Below, in pieces: positions 1-6,661 of a stretch of 37,234 nt of DNA. A program made the position numbers and the translations under genes. This DNA is from DAOPMC01 sp035392025. GTDB lineage: Bacteria; Bacillota_I; Bacilli_A; RF39; UBA660. A model generated the notes under the pieces. The model did no database searches. It saw only the letters and a list, made by a program, of their open reading frames with translations, and had not been told where the DNA came from. The DNA lies in assembly GCA_035392025.1 (NCBI GenBank), contig DAOPMC010000008.1:1-37234 (forward strand), read 5' to 3'. Every line of letters starts with the position of its first letter. Position 1 is the first letter of the stretch.

Positions 1-964
1 GTTTACTGTGTATGATAAAAACAACAATAGTGAAGTACATGAAGTAAGTATTAGCAATATTAAAGATAGAGAACCAGAGATTACAGATATACAGGTTAAC
101 GGTATATTGGTAACATTAACTGCAAAAAAGGGTGAGAACAATATTGCCGGATATTATTTTTCAAAAACAAATACCGCTCCAACCGGCAATGAAAATAATT
201 GGGTCAATACATCATCCGACACATTTGAAGTGGTAAAAATTCCTGGGACTTATTATGCGTATGTTAAAGATTCAAAAGGAATTATTAGTCTAAGCAATGA
301 AAAAATTGTTACCATTCAAAACGAAGCCATTTACTGGGGGAATTCAACAATAATTTCTACTTCTCTATCATCAAATTTAGAAAAAAAGGGGTATTCAATT
401 GTTGACTTTAATAAGCTAATAGCAAGATCAGCTAGAAGTGCAGGATTGTATACGAAAGACGCAGTAGCAACAGTTGCCGCAACATTAATCATAACACTTA
501 AAAATTATAATATACGGGTTCCCTATTATTGGGGAGGAAAATATCAAAATTTTGGAGCTAATCCTAATTGGGGTGCTGAAACTAATTCAATCCACACTGG
601 TCCTTCTGGGAAAACATATAATCATTTAGGACTTGACTGTAGTGGATTTGTTGTCTGGTCTTATCGCAACGCTGGTTTTAATATGAAAGTAACCGGTTCA
701 CAGTATTTTGCCAGCCATTATTATTCAACCGAAACTGGAGGGTTTGGTTCAGATAGAGAAATTGGTGATTTAATTGTATCAAGTGGGCATATTGCATTAA
801 TTATTGGCAAGTATGATAAAGGCTATATTGTAGCAGAAAATGCCAATAATATTTATCTTCATCCATTCACCAAAAAGAATGGTTATAGAATACAAAATAC
901 TGATATCACAATTAATAATTCAAGTCTATATTTTAAAGATAGTGATTATCCTTCTGGCTACTAA
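1..964 (+). CDS. Surface protein C-terminus with NlpC/P60 peptidase domain (5' partial)
   Basis: The reading frame is open to the window edge (codons from base 2 read FTVYD...), so this is the 3' part of a longer gene; the GTG at 8 is an internal Val codon. The first ~105 visible residues look like beta-rich Ig-like repeats. From about residue 170 (counting from the codon at 8) there is an NlpC/P60-type papain-like domain: VPYYWGG, DCSGF with the likely nucleophile Cys211, and SGHIALIIG with His261. This family cleaves cell-wall peptide bonds, usually outside the cell. No LPXTG-like sorting signal or C-terminal membrane anchor is seen, so attachment must lie upstream or be non-covalent. The gene faces recO and shares a terminator with it. 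The first 60 bases are homologous to the inverted right end of the window. Peptidase family confident; substrate and full architecture unknown. Confidence 0.8.
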   Translation, partial: FTVYDKNNNSEVHEVSISNIKDREPEITDIQVNGILVTLTAKKGENNIAGYYFSKTNTAPTGNENNWVNTSSDTFEVVKIPGTYYAYVKDSKGIISLSNEKIVTIQNEAIYWGNSTIISTSLSSNLEKKGYSIVDFNKLIARSARSAGLYTKDAVATVAATLIITLKNYNIRVPYYWGGKYQNFGANPNWGAETNSIHTGPSGKTYNHLGLDCSGFVVWSYRNAGFNMKVTGSQYFASHYYSTETGGFGSDREIGDLIVSSGHIALIIGKYDKGYIVAENANNIYLHPFTKKNGYRIQNTDITINNSSLYFKDSDYPSGY

Positions 965-993
965 AAAAAGTTCAAAAAATTGAACTTTTTTTA
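963..993. terminator. Bidirectional terminator between the NlpC/P60 gene and recO
   Basis: Inverted repeat AAAAAGTTCAA / TTGAACTTTTT with a short A-rich loop and T runs on both sides. It overlaps the recO stop codon and serves both convergent genes. Confidence 0.85.
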
Positions 994-1718
994 TTTAGAC
1001 ATTTAAGCATATCTTTTGATTTTAAATACAAACCTGTATATCTATCATAATATCTTTCTAAAAAATAATTAATTTCTTTTATATTATTATCCTTAATGTT
1101 AAGTTCTGATATTTTGGATATATCTACATAATAAAACATTCTAAGTAATTTAATAGTTCTACTATCAACTATTTTTTCATTGCTGTAACAATTAGAGCAA
1201 ATGTATCCCCCTACATCTCCATCAATGGTTACGATATTTTTATTGCTACCACATATCACGCATGAATCAAGAACTGGCAGAACTCCTAAATACTCTAGCA
1301 TTTTAACTTCAACTATATTAGTAATAATTTTAGGATCAAATGAAGTATTTATTTTTTTTATTGCACTTATTAATATATCATATATCTCATTATTATTATT
1401 TTCCTTAATAACTTGGCCTACTAAGTCTACTAGATATGTAACATAACTAATCTTCAGTAAATCTTTTTTAATATTGATAAACTCATCTATAACATCAATA
1501 CTTATTAGAGTAGATAGTCCATCTTCCTTATAATAAATATTAAACTCACCATAAGTAAGTTTAGTACTGACACTCCTAAGTTTACTTTTGAAATTTCTAC
1601 ATCCTTTGGAAATAATCCCAATTTTGCCATAGTCTTTAGTATATACATTAAGTATCTTACTAGATTCGCTATAATTAGTATCGCTTAGAACTATTCCATC
1701 TACTTTAACTATTCTCAA
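972..1718 (-). CDS. recO: DNA repair protein RecO
   Basis: RecO helps load RecA onto SSB-coated single-stranded DNA in the RecFOR pathway and promotes strand annealing. The N-terminal OB-fold begins with the family-typical opening (VDGIVLSDTNYSESSKIL, then GKIG), and a four-cysteine zinc site (CVIC...CSNC) lies near residue 155-180. At about 248 residues it has normal family length. I chose the TTG at 1718 because it lies just after the yqzL stop and gives the usual ten-residue lead before GIVL. An in-frame TTG at 1736 would add six residues but overlaps yqzL and has no ribosome binding site. It is the last gene of the yqfC-to-recO operon, with a terminator over its stop codon. Confidence 0.93.
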   Translation of the reverse strand: MRIVKVDGIVLSDTNYSESSKILNVYTKDYGKIGIISKGCRNFKSKLRSVSTKLTYGEFNIYYKEDGLSTLISIDVIDEFINIKKDLLKISYVTYLVDLVGQVIKENNNNEIYDILISAIKKINTSFDPKIITNIVEVKMLEYLGVLPVLDSCVICGSNKNIVTIDGDVGGYICSNCYSNEKIVDSRTIKLLRMFYYVDISKISELNIKDNNIKEINYFLERYYDRYTGLYLKSKDMLKCLNKKSSIF

Positions 1719-1722
1719 GTTA

Positions 1723-1806
1723 TCACTTCTTTTCAATTTTTTTTAATAAATTATAATATCTTAAATCTCCAGTTTTTTTAAATAAGCTCCATAATAATTC
1801 TTTCAT
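1723..1806 (-). CDS. yqzL: YqzL family small protein
   Basis: This 27-residue open frame (starts MKELLWSLFKKTGDLRYY) lies exactly between era and recO, where Bacillus and many other Bacillota carry yqzL. The pattern of a Trp, then LFKKTG, then a Tyr and an acidic/basic tail (LLKKIEKK) matches that family. Its molecular role is unknown. It is preceded by GGGTGAT six bases before the ATG; that ribosome binding site lies in the 3' arm of a hairpin. Its stop codon is four bases before the preferred recO start, suggesting translational coupling. Very short, so confidence rests on position plus motif. Confidence 0.75.
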   Translation of the reverse strand: MKELLWSLFKKTGDLRYYNLLKKIEKK

Positions 1807-1811
1807 AAAAT

Positions 1812-1832
1812 CACCCATTAATATAATGGGCG
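1812..1832 (-). promoter_or_regulatory. Hairpin masking the yqzL ribosome binding site
   Basis: In the transcript CGCCCAUUA pairs with UAAUGGGUG around a UAU loop (one G-U pair). The GGGUG of the yqzL ribosome binding site sits in the 3' arm. There is no U run long enough for termination, so it could instead limit translation of yqzL and the coupled recO. Confidence 0.5.
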
Positions 1833-1836
1833 ATTC

Positions 1837-2724
1837 TTAATTATCTAATTCATCTAAACCTAAATCTTTTAAACAATATTCTTTATCACGCCATGATTTT
1901 ATAACTTTAACATATAATTCTATAAAAACTTTTTTGTTTAATCTTATTTCTAATTCTTCTCTTGCAGATGAACCAATAGTTTTTAGCATTGATCCGCCCT
2001 TACCAATTATTATTCCCTTTAGATTTTCCCTATCAACAATAATACTTGCTGTAATGACACAAGCATTTTTCTTGTTTTTTACTTCATCTACAACTACCGT
2101 CACAGAATGAGGAACTTCTTCTTTAGTATTAGTTAAAACCTTTTCACGAATAATTTCCCCTATCATAAAGTTATCGGACACATTGGTCACAACGTTGTCA
2201 TCGAAATATTTTATGTCATCTTTTAAATATTTTTTTATAACACTTATTAATTCTTTAACATTATCTCCTTCTAAAGAAGATATTGGTACTATCTCTTTAA
2301 AATTATATAAATCTTTTAAATTATTTATTTCTTTTAACAATTTATTTTTATTAATTATATCTACTTTATTTAAAACGAGTATAACATCTTTATCATCACT
2401 TTTTAGTCTATCTAATATATTCTGATCACCTTTGCCAAAACCAGATGCAATATCTACCATAAATAATACTATTTCATTATCATCAGCCATTTGATAAGCT
2501 TTTTTATTTAATATGCTACCTAATTTATTAAAAGATTTCTGAATGCCAGGAGTATCTATGAAAACTATTTGCGTATCTTCTTCATTATACACTCCATATA
2601 TTATGTTTCTTGTTGTCCCTACTTTATCAGATGTAATTGCAATCTTTTTATTTATTATTTTGTTTAAAAGCGTCGATTTGCCTACATTTGGACGCCCTAC
2701 TATTGATACAAATCCACTTCTCAT
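1837..2724 (-). CDS. era: GTPase Era
   Basis: Essential GTPase that binds the 3' end of 16S rRNA and assists 30S subunit maturation, linked to the membrane and cell cycle. The G domain shows G1 GRPNVGKS near residue 10, G3 DTPG near 58 and G4 NKVD near 120. A C-terminal type II KH domain carries GIIIGKGGSMLK. At 295 residues it is family length. The ATG overlaps the cdd stop codon as ATGA, with AAGGAG upstream inside cdd. Order ybeY-cdd-era-yqzL-recO is the Bacillus arrangement. Confidence 0.97.
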   Translation of the reverse strand: MRSGFVSIVGRPNVGKSTLLNKIINKKIAITSDKVGTTRNIIYGVYNEEDTQIVFIDTPGIQKSFNKLGSILNKKAYQMADDNEIVLFMVDIASGFGKGDQNILDRLKSDDKDVILVLNKVDIINKNKLLKEINNLKDLYNFKEIVPISSLEGDNVKELISVIKKYLKDDIKYFDDNVVTNVSDNFMIGEIIREKVLTNTKEEVPHSVTVVVDEVKNKKNACVITASIIVDRENLKGIIIGKGGSMLKTIGSSAREELEIRLNKKVFIELYVKVIKSWRDKEYCLKDLGLDELDN

Positions 2725-3110
2725 TTTAAATCTCCTTCACCAAAAGGAAATGGGCATAAATCTTTAACTAAAACTGTTTTAGAATCTCCTAGTTTATTCA
2801 TAAAAACTATTTCATTATCAGTATCAAAAAACTCATTTATTACCTGTCTGCACATAAAGCAACTAGTACTAATTTTATCATTGTCGGTCATCACATATAA
2901 TTTATGAAAATCGCCTTTTTTATAGCCCTTAGTTGTAGCTGATAAAATGGCTACTCTTTCGGCACAGATTGTTGCTCCATACGATGCATTTTCAACATTT
3001 ACTCCTTCAAACAATTTTCCATCTTTCATTTCACATATTGAAGATACTCTAAATTTTGAGTATGGACTATATGAATTATTTAAAAGTTGTATTAATTTTT
3101 CTCTTATCAT
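2721..3110 (-). CDS. cdd: Cytidine deaminase
   Basis: Zinc-dependent deaminase converting cytidine and deoxycytidine to uridine and deoxyuridine in pyrimidine salvage. The 129-residue chain shows the family motifs: YSPYSKFRV near the N-terminus, the zinc and catalytic block CAER (Cys plus catalytic Glu) near residue 50, and the second zinc pair CFMCRQ near residue 88. The small size fits the tetrameric class found in Bacillus. Both ends overlap their neighbours by four bases (ATGA), with ybeY upstream and era downstream. Confidence 0.96.
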   Translation of the reverse strand: MIREKLIQLLNNSYSPYSKFRVSSICEMKDGKLFEGVNVENASYGATICAERVAILSATTKGYKKGDFHKLYVMTDNDKISTSCFMCRQVINEFFDTDNEIVFMNKLGDSKTVLVKDLCPFPFGEGDLK

Positions 3111-3550
3111 CTTACTACTCCTACTTCCTCTAATATTTTTTCTTGTAATTCAAACATTTCTTTTTCCTCTTCTTTTATCATATGATCATATCCTAAGAGA
3201 TGCAATATCCCATGGACTGTTAAAAATGATAATTCTCTTTTTAAACTATGCTCATATGTTATGCTTTGTTCTTGCGCTTTCTCTATTGAAATATAAATAT
3301 CTCCTAAAACTCTAATCTCTGATTTTGTATTTTTTTCATCCTCTAATGCAAAAGATATAACATCGGTTTCTCTATCAATACCACGATACTTTTTATTAAT
3401 AGTTTTAATATATGCATTATCTACAATAATAATATTAAAATATGCATCATCAAGCTTTTCTCTTTTTACAACATGTCTAACTACTTCTTCTAAATCTTTA
3501 ATTTCCCCATCTAAATCTTTATCTGTCTCGTTATAAATACAGTAATTCAT
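3107..3550 (-). CDS. ybeY: Endoribonuclease YbeY (rRNA maturation factor)
   Basis: Metal-dependent RNase needed for 16S rRNA 3'-end processing and ribosome quality control. The zinc signature HGILHLLGYDH is present near the C-terminus, preceded by TDVISFAL, another family hallmark. I chose the ATG at 3550: it forms an ATGA overlap with the upstream VanZ-like stop and gives 147 residues, a normal length. A frame extending to 3610 would add 20 residues that read as an alternate frame of the neighbour. Confidence 0.95.
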   Translation of the reverse strand: MNYCIYNETDKDLDGEIKDLEEVVRHVVKREKLDDAYFNIIIVDNAYIKTINKKYRGIDRETDVISFALEDEKNTKSEIRVLGDIYISIEKAQEQSITYEHSLKRELSFLTVHGILHLLGYDHMIKEEEKEMFELQEKILEEVGVVR

Positions 3551-4149
3551 AAAAACAATACACATCCTATCCCAATTGCTAATAATATTACAAGTACATC
3601 TAAAATCCATTCTTTTTTTAGTTTTTTAGGTATTTTATCTTCTATTATATCTAACACATGATATAAGAAATATCCAATTAAACCGCCTATAATATTTAAT
3701 AAAATATCGTCTACATCAAATACTCTACCAATTACTAATTGTGTTAATTCGATCGATAATGATGCTATACTTATTAATATTAAGGGAATATATACCCTTT
3801 TTATATCAAAAAAATATGATACTAAAAATCCATATGGTAAAAATAGCAACATATTTCCAAATATATTACGATAAAACATACTAGACCCTACTTCATATCT
3901 AAAAATTTCTTTACCAGGAATAAAATTGCTCCCACTCCAACTGACATCTTTAAAAGTAACTACTTGAAACAAGCATAATATATATATTACAAATACAACT
4001 AATAATATTTCTTTATATAATACAAAACGCTCTTTTTTAGTAATCAAATAAACAATTCTTAGTGACACGAAAATAACCATTGAAATTGCAACCATTGGCC
4101 AAGAAAATGCTAACATATCAATAACTAAATGTTTTATGTTATCTATCAT
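3547..4149 (-). CDS. VanZ-like membrane protein
   Basis: A 200-residue integral membrane protein with about five hydrophobic segments. The VanZ-like signature is the stretch NIFGNMLLFLPYGFL followed by SIELTQLVIGR and FDVDDILLNIIGGLIGY. VanZ itself gives low-level teicoplanin resistance, but most family members have no known function. It sits between yqfD and ybeY, where Bacillus has phoH, yqfF and dgkA; those genes are absent here. It starts two bases after the yqfD stop with GGTGGAAT as ribosome binding site and ends in an ATGA overlap with ybeY, so it is fully embedded in the operon. Family call confident; role unknown. Confidence 0.85.
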   Translation of the reverse strand: MIDNIKHLVIDMLAFSWPMVAISMVIFVSLRIVYLITKKERFVLYKEILLVVFVIYILCLFQVVTFKDVSWSGSNFIPGKEIFRYEVGSSMFYRNIFGNMLLFLPYGFLVSYFFDIKRVYIPLILISIASLSIELTQLVIGRVFDVDDILLNIIGGLIGYFLYHVLDIIEDKIPKKLKKEWILDVLVILLAIGIGCVLFL

Positions 4150-4151
4150 AA

Positions 4152-5279
4152 TTATTCCACCATATCTATCTTTTGACCTATACCTATTTCTTCTTTTACC
4201 TTGAAAAATATTTCTACTTTCATTTTACCATTTTCTACATATTTTTTCAAAACCTTTTTAAGTATTATCTCTTCATCACTATTTAGTGTATCATTAATTT
4301 TATTTTTAGATTCCTCTTCTAATATTTTTTGGATCTCTTCTTGGCTATAATTTTCTTTTTTACTAATTACTTCTCTTCGATATTCTTTTGTCATTTGAAA
4401 AATTTTTCCATTTATAATAATACTCTCCTCAACTTTTTCATATTTATCCTTAAAAAAATTTATTCTTTTACCAAACAAATAGAAAACATACTGATTAGCT
4501 GACTTATCTCCATATTTCTTAACTACTCCACTTAATGGTTTTTCTAATGATACAACATACCAAACTTCAGCATAAACTTTGCCCTCGGCTGCTACTACAT
4601 TCACAATATCTTCCTTGTTTTTTATAAATCCGCTAATTATTATATCACCTTTTTTAACATAATCACCTGGGTTTTTAACTACTTCTCCAGTCTTTGCCAT
4701 AATATTTATCAAAAAGCCATCTTTACTTGCTACTATATTAGATATTTTTTTATCACTATTTTCTAAAATATTCTTTCGCTCAATTGCCTTAACTACCAGT
4801 TTCATACCTTGATTGGTTAATTCAATCCATTCTATATTATCATTATTATTTTTAATATTTGCCTTTATCTTGTCTAATGTTCCATATGATTTTTTAAATG
4901 AAAAAACTTTAATATTATATTTATCAAGTTCAACCATAATATTCGGTTTAATATCATTAGAAACATCCACATACTCTATTTTAAATATAATATTAGACAT
5001 CAAAAGAATAATAAGAATACTTATTAAAAAAAGGATAATAAATATTTTATTTTTTAAAAATAAAAAGCCTAATTTTCTAATACCAATAATATCTATTATT
5101 TCTATTTTATAAGATGTTTTAATTTTTAATACGTTTAAATAATCTTGATATAAAACTTTTATAATTAATCCTTCATCAATATATTTAATATTATAAATAT
5201 TTATGTTGTTATGATGCAAATATTCAATAAATCTTTTAGGATTTTTACAAGTTATTTTTAATATATAATAGTTATCCAT
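4152..5279 (-). CDS. yqfD: YqfD family (sporulation-type) membrane protein
   Basis: A 375-residue protein with a soluble N-terminal domain (about 1-75), one strong membrane segment near 78-100 and a large outer domain. The order of features (IGIRKLGFL, the membrane helix, then the IEWIELTNQGMKLVV region) matches YqfD, a conserved protein expressed in the mother cell under sigma-E in Bacillus and encoded next to YqfC. It lies three bases after yqfC. Its presence suggests an ancestor able to sporulate, but this window has no other sporulation-specific gene, so present-day sporulation cannot be claimed. Exact biochemical role unknown. Confidence 0.88.
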   Translation of the reverse strand: MDNYYILKITCKNPKRFIEYLHHNNINIYNIKYIDEGLIIKVLYQDYLNVLKIKTSYKIEIIDIIGIRKLGFLFLKNKIFIILFLISILIILLMSNIIFKIEYVDVSNDIKPNIMVELDKYNIKVFSFKKSYGTLDKIKANIKNNNDNIEWIELTNQGMKLVVKAIERKNILENSDKKISNIVASKDGFLINIMAKTGEVVKNPGDYVKKGDIIISGFIKNKEDIVNVVAAEGKVYAEVWYVVSLEKPLSGVVKKYGDKSANQYVFYLFGKRINFFKDKYEKVEESIIINGKIFQMTKEYRREVISKKENYSQEEIQKILEEESKNKINDTLNSDEEIILKKVLKKYVENGKMKVEIFFKVKEEIGIGQKIDMVE

Positions 5280-5282
5280 AAA

Positions 5283-5516
5283 TCACCTTATATCAGTTGA
5301 CTTAATATTGCCTTGAATTAAAATCTCATTATCCAAAAGTTTGTTAATTACAATATTTTTTCCTTTAATCGTCAACATCTTTTCACACAATTCTAATATC
5401 AAAACATCATCGCTAAAGGTGATAATCCTGCTATAATTAACAGCATAGATCCCATCTTCACTAATAATAATTTTATATTTATTTTCACATACATACTCTT
5501 TTAACCTGTTAAGCAT
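5283..5516 (-). CDS. yqfC: YabP/YqfC family sporulation protein
   Basis: A 77-residue protein with the repeated beta-strand pattern of the YabP/YqfC family: an N YSRI segment, an EKMLTIKG segment and a closing NEILIQGNIKS segment. In Bacillus yqfC is sigma-E controlled and precedes yqfD, as here. The start at 5516 has TAGGTGAAA just upstream and follows a terminator, so it opens the eight-gene operon that runs to recO. Confidence 0.85.
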   Translation of the reverse strand: MLNRLKEYVCENKYKIIISEDGIYAVNYSRIITFSDDVLILELCEKMLTIKGKNIVINKLLDNEILIQGNIKSTDIR

Positions 5517-5545
5517 ATTTTCACCTATTAAAAACTATTAAAATT

Positions 5546-5579
5546 ACCAAAAAAAAGAACATACAAATTTGTATATTCT
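5546..5579 (-). terminator. Terminator of the rpsU-yqeY transcript
   Basis: In the minus-strand transcript AGAATATACAAA pairs with TTTGTATGTTCT and is followed by eight Ts. It begins just after the yqeY stop and separates rpsU-yqeY from the yqfC operon. Confidence 0.85.
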
Positions 5580-5581
5580 TT

Positions 5582-6022
5582 TTAATTATTTAATTTTTCC
5601 TTTATCAGTATACTCAATTTTGACATATCATATCTGCCTCTTACTTTAGGAGTAACCTCTTTCATTACTTTGCCTAAGTCTGTTATGCCAGTTGGTTTAA
5701 CTTCTTCAAATACTTCATCTAATATTCTGCTTATCTCTTCATCTGTTAATTCTTCTGGCATATATTTTTTAAGTATATCTATTTCTTTTTGATAACTATC
5801 AATTAAGTCTTGCCTATTACCTTTTTGAAATTCTTTAATTGAATCATCACGCATTTTGATTTGCTTTGATACTACACTAATAAATAATTCATCATTAATT
5901 TCTTTTTTATTATTGATTACTTCTAATTGTAAAGCTCCTTTAATTCCTCTAATTACAGATAACTTTACTTTGTCGCCACTTTTCATTGCTACAACTAAAT
6001 CTTGATTTAATTTTTCTATCAT
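5582..6022 (-). CDS. yqeY: GatB/YqeY domain protein
   Basis: A 146-residue helical protein of the YqeY family, which resembles the tRNA-binding tail of GatB (the Asp/Glu-tRNA amidotransferase subunit). Family features include KSGDKVKLSVIRGIKGAL near the N-terminus, the ILKKYMPEEL segment and GITDLGKVMKEVTP. The exact role is not established. It follows rpsU as in Bacillus. AGGAGG seven bases before the ATG supports the start. Confidence 0.93.
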   Translation of the reverse strand: MIEKLNQDLVVAMKSGDKVKLSVIRGIKGALQLEVINNKKEINDELFISVVSKQIKMRDDSIKEFQKGNRQDLIDSYQKEIDILKKYMPEELTDEEISRILDEVFEEVKPTGITDLGKVMKEVTPKVRGRYDMSKLSILIKEKLNN

Positions 6023-6043
6023 TTCATTTCCTCCTATTAAATT

Positions 6044-6067
6044 AAAAGAGAAAGAACTATCTTTCTC
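6044..6067 (-). terminator. Weak hairpin between rpsU and yqeY
   Basis: GAGAAAG / CTTTCTC with a six-base loop and only four Ts after it, spanning the rpsU stop codon. It is probably a partial terminator or 3'-end stabiliser that lowers yqeY expression relative to rpsU. Confidence 0.5.
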
Positions 6068-6248
6068 TTCTAGAATTTTTTCTTGCGTTTTTGATACCTT
6101 CTTGCTTAGCTTGGCGTCTTTTAACTCCTGGTTTCACGTAAGCTTCTCTTTTTCTCATTTCTGAAGGGACTCCGTCACGAGATAATTTTTGTTTCCAACG
6201 CTTAATAGCGTTATCTAAATTACCATTTTTAACAGCAACACCTGACAC
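6057..6248 (-). CDS. rpsU: Ribosomal protein bS21
   Basis: Small basic 30S protein near the anti-Shine-Dalgarno region. The 63-residue chain has the S21 pattern: VAVKNGNLDNAIKRWKQKL, then the Arg/Lys-rich tail ending KNSRRER. I chose the GTG at 6248 (MSGVAVKNGN) because GGAGGG lies five bases upstream; an in-frame ATG at 6269 would place that ribosome binding site inside the coding sequence. A strong promoter precedes it at 6280-6308. Confidence 0.95.
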   Translation of the reverse strand: MSGVAVKNGNLDNAIKRWKQKLSRDGVPSEMRKREAYVKPGVKRRQAKQEGIKNARKNSRRER

Positions 6249-6279
6249 TTTTATCCCTCCTTCCGTCATTACACTATGA

Positions 6280-6308
6280 ATTATATCAAAAACTACTCAA
6301 GATTTCAA
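6280..6308 (-). promoter_or_regulatory. Sigma-A promoter of rpsU
   Basis: -35 TTGAAA, 17-base spacer, -10 TATAAT on the minus strand, 31 bases before the rpsU start codon. Confidence 0.8.
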
Positions 6309-6333
6309 CATTTTTTTCATGATTTTCTTGATA

Positions 6334-6534
6334 TTACACAGAACAAGTCTTTTTATTACTAATTCTCTTAATTGCAGTGCCTAAACTTCTTCCTAATTCT
6401 AGCAACAACTTGAGCCCTGAAGTAATTGCATTTATGAGTGTTCCAGATACAGCAGCACCTCCTATTATTTGGCATAACATATTGTGATCAAGCACTTCTA
6501 ATTTAGCGACATTTAAGCGGTCTAACATACCCAT
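6334..6534 (-). CDS. Double-glycine leader peptide 2 (putative bacteriocin component)
   Basis: A 66-residue precursor. Residues 1-26 form a leader with the class II pattern LEVLDHNMLCQIIGG ending in Gly25-Gly26. The predicted 40-residue core starts AAVSGTLINAITSG, is hydrophobic then cationic, contains a GxxxG motif (GRSLG) and has one Cys three residues from its end (TCSV). This fits a class IIb two-peptide bacteriocin component cut and exported by the C39 transporter encoded two genes upstream. AGGAG lies six bases before the ATG, inside the preceding peptide gene, and the two genes overlap by 32 bases. No close relative is recognised, so activity and target are inferred; a signalling peptide is an alternative. 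Confidence 0.75.
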   Translation of the reverse strand: MGMLDRLNVAKLEVLDHNMLCQIIGGAAVSGTLINAITSGLKLLLELGRSLGTAIKRISNKKTCSV

Positions 6535-6661
6535 CTATCACTCCTATTCCAAATACTACTCCTGCAATTAATGCAATTATTTTTAGCGCACCTTTTGTGA
6601 TAGCACTTGCTATAGCCCCACCACTAATTTGCACAAGTTCATAATTATTTAACTTTTTCAT
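6503..6661 (-). CDS. Double-glycine leader peptide 1 (putative bacteriocin component)
   Basis: A 52-residue precursor. Leader residues 1-15 read MKKLNNYELVQISGG, a canonical double-glycine leader with the L-x-x-x-E-L-x-x-I-x-GG spacing. The predicted 37-residue core starts AIASAITKGALKII, contains GxxxG (GVVFG) and ends cationic with one Cys (PLKCR). The start codon lies inside the last codons of the transporter gene (17-base overlap) with GGAGGTAAAT directly before it, so the peptide is translationally coupled to its exporter. The matching GxxxG and terminal Cys in peptide 2 suggest the two act as a pair. Export is well supported by the leader and neighbour; antimicrobial function is inferred. 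Confidence 0.78.
   Translation of the reverse strand: MKKLNNYELVQISGGAIASAITKGALKIIALIAGVVFGIGVIDGYVRPLKCR

Noticed and set aside
8..10. GTG at base 8 as the start of the NlpC/P60 gene
   Set aside because: The frame stays open to the window edge, and the preceding codons encode the same repeat seen at the right end, so the gene begins outside the window.
2183..2425. Several plus-strand open frames inside era, yqfD, ligA, pcrA and other genes
   Set aside because: They are antisense shadows of well-supported genes, hydrophobic because of AT-rich codon complement, with no ribosome binding sites or known motifs.
3547..4149. VanZ-like protein as the bacteriocin immunity factor
   Set aside because: It belongs to a different operon and there is no sequence feature tying it to the peptides; kept only as a remote possibility.
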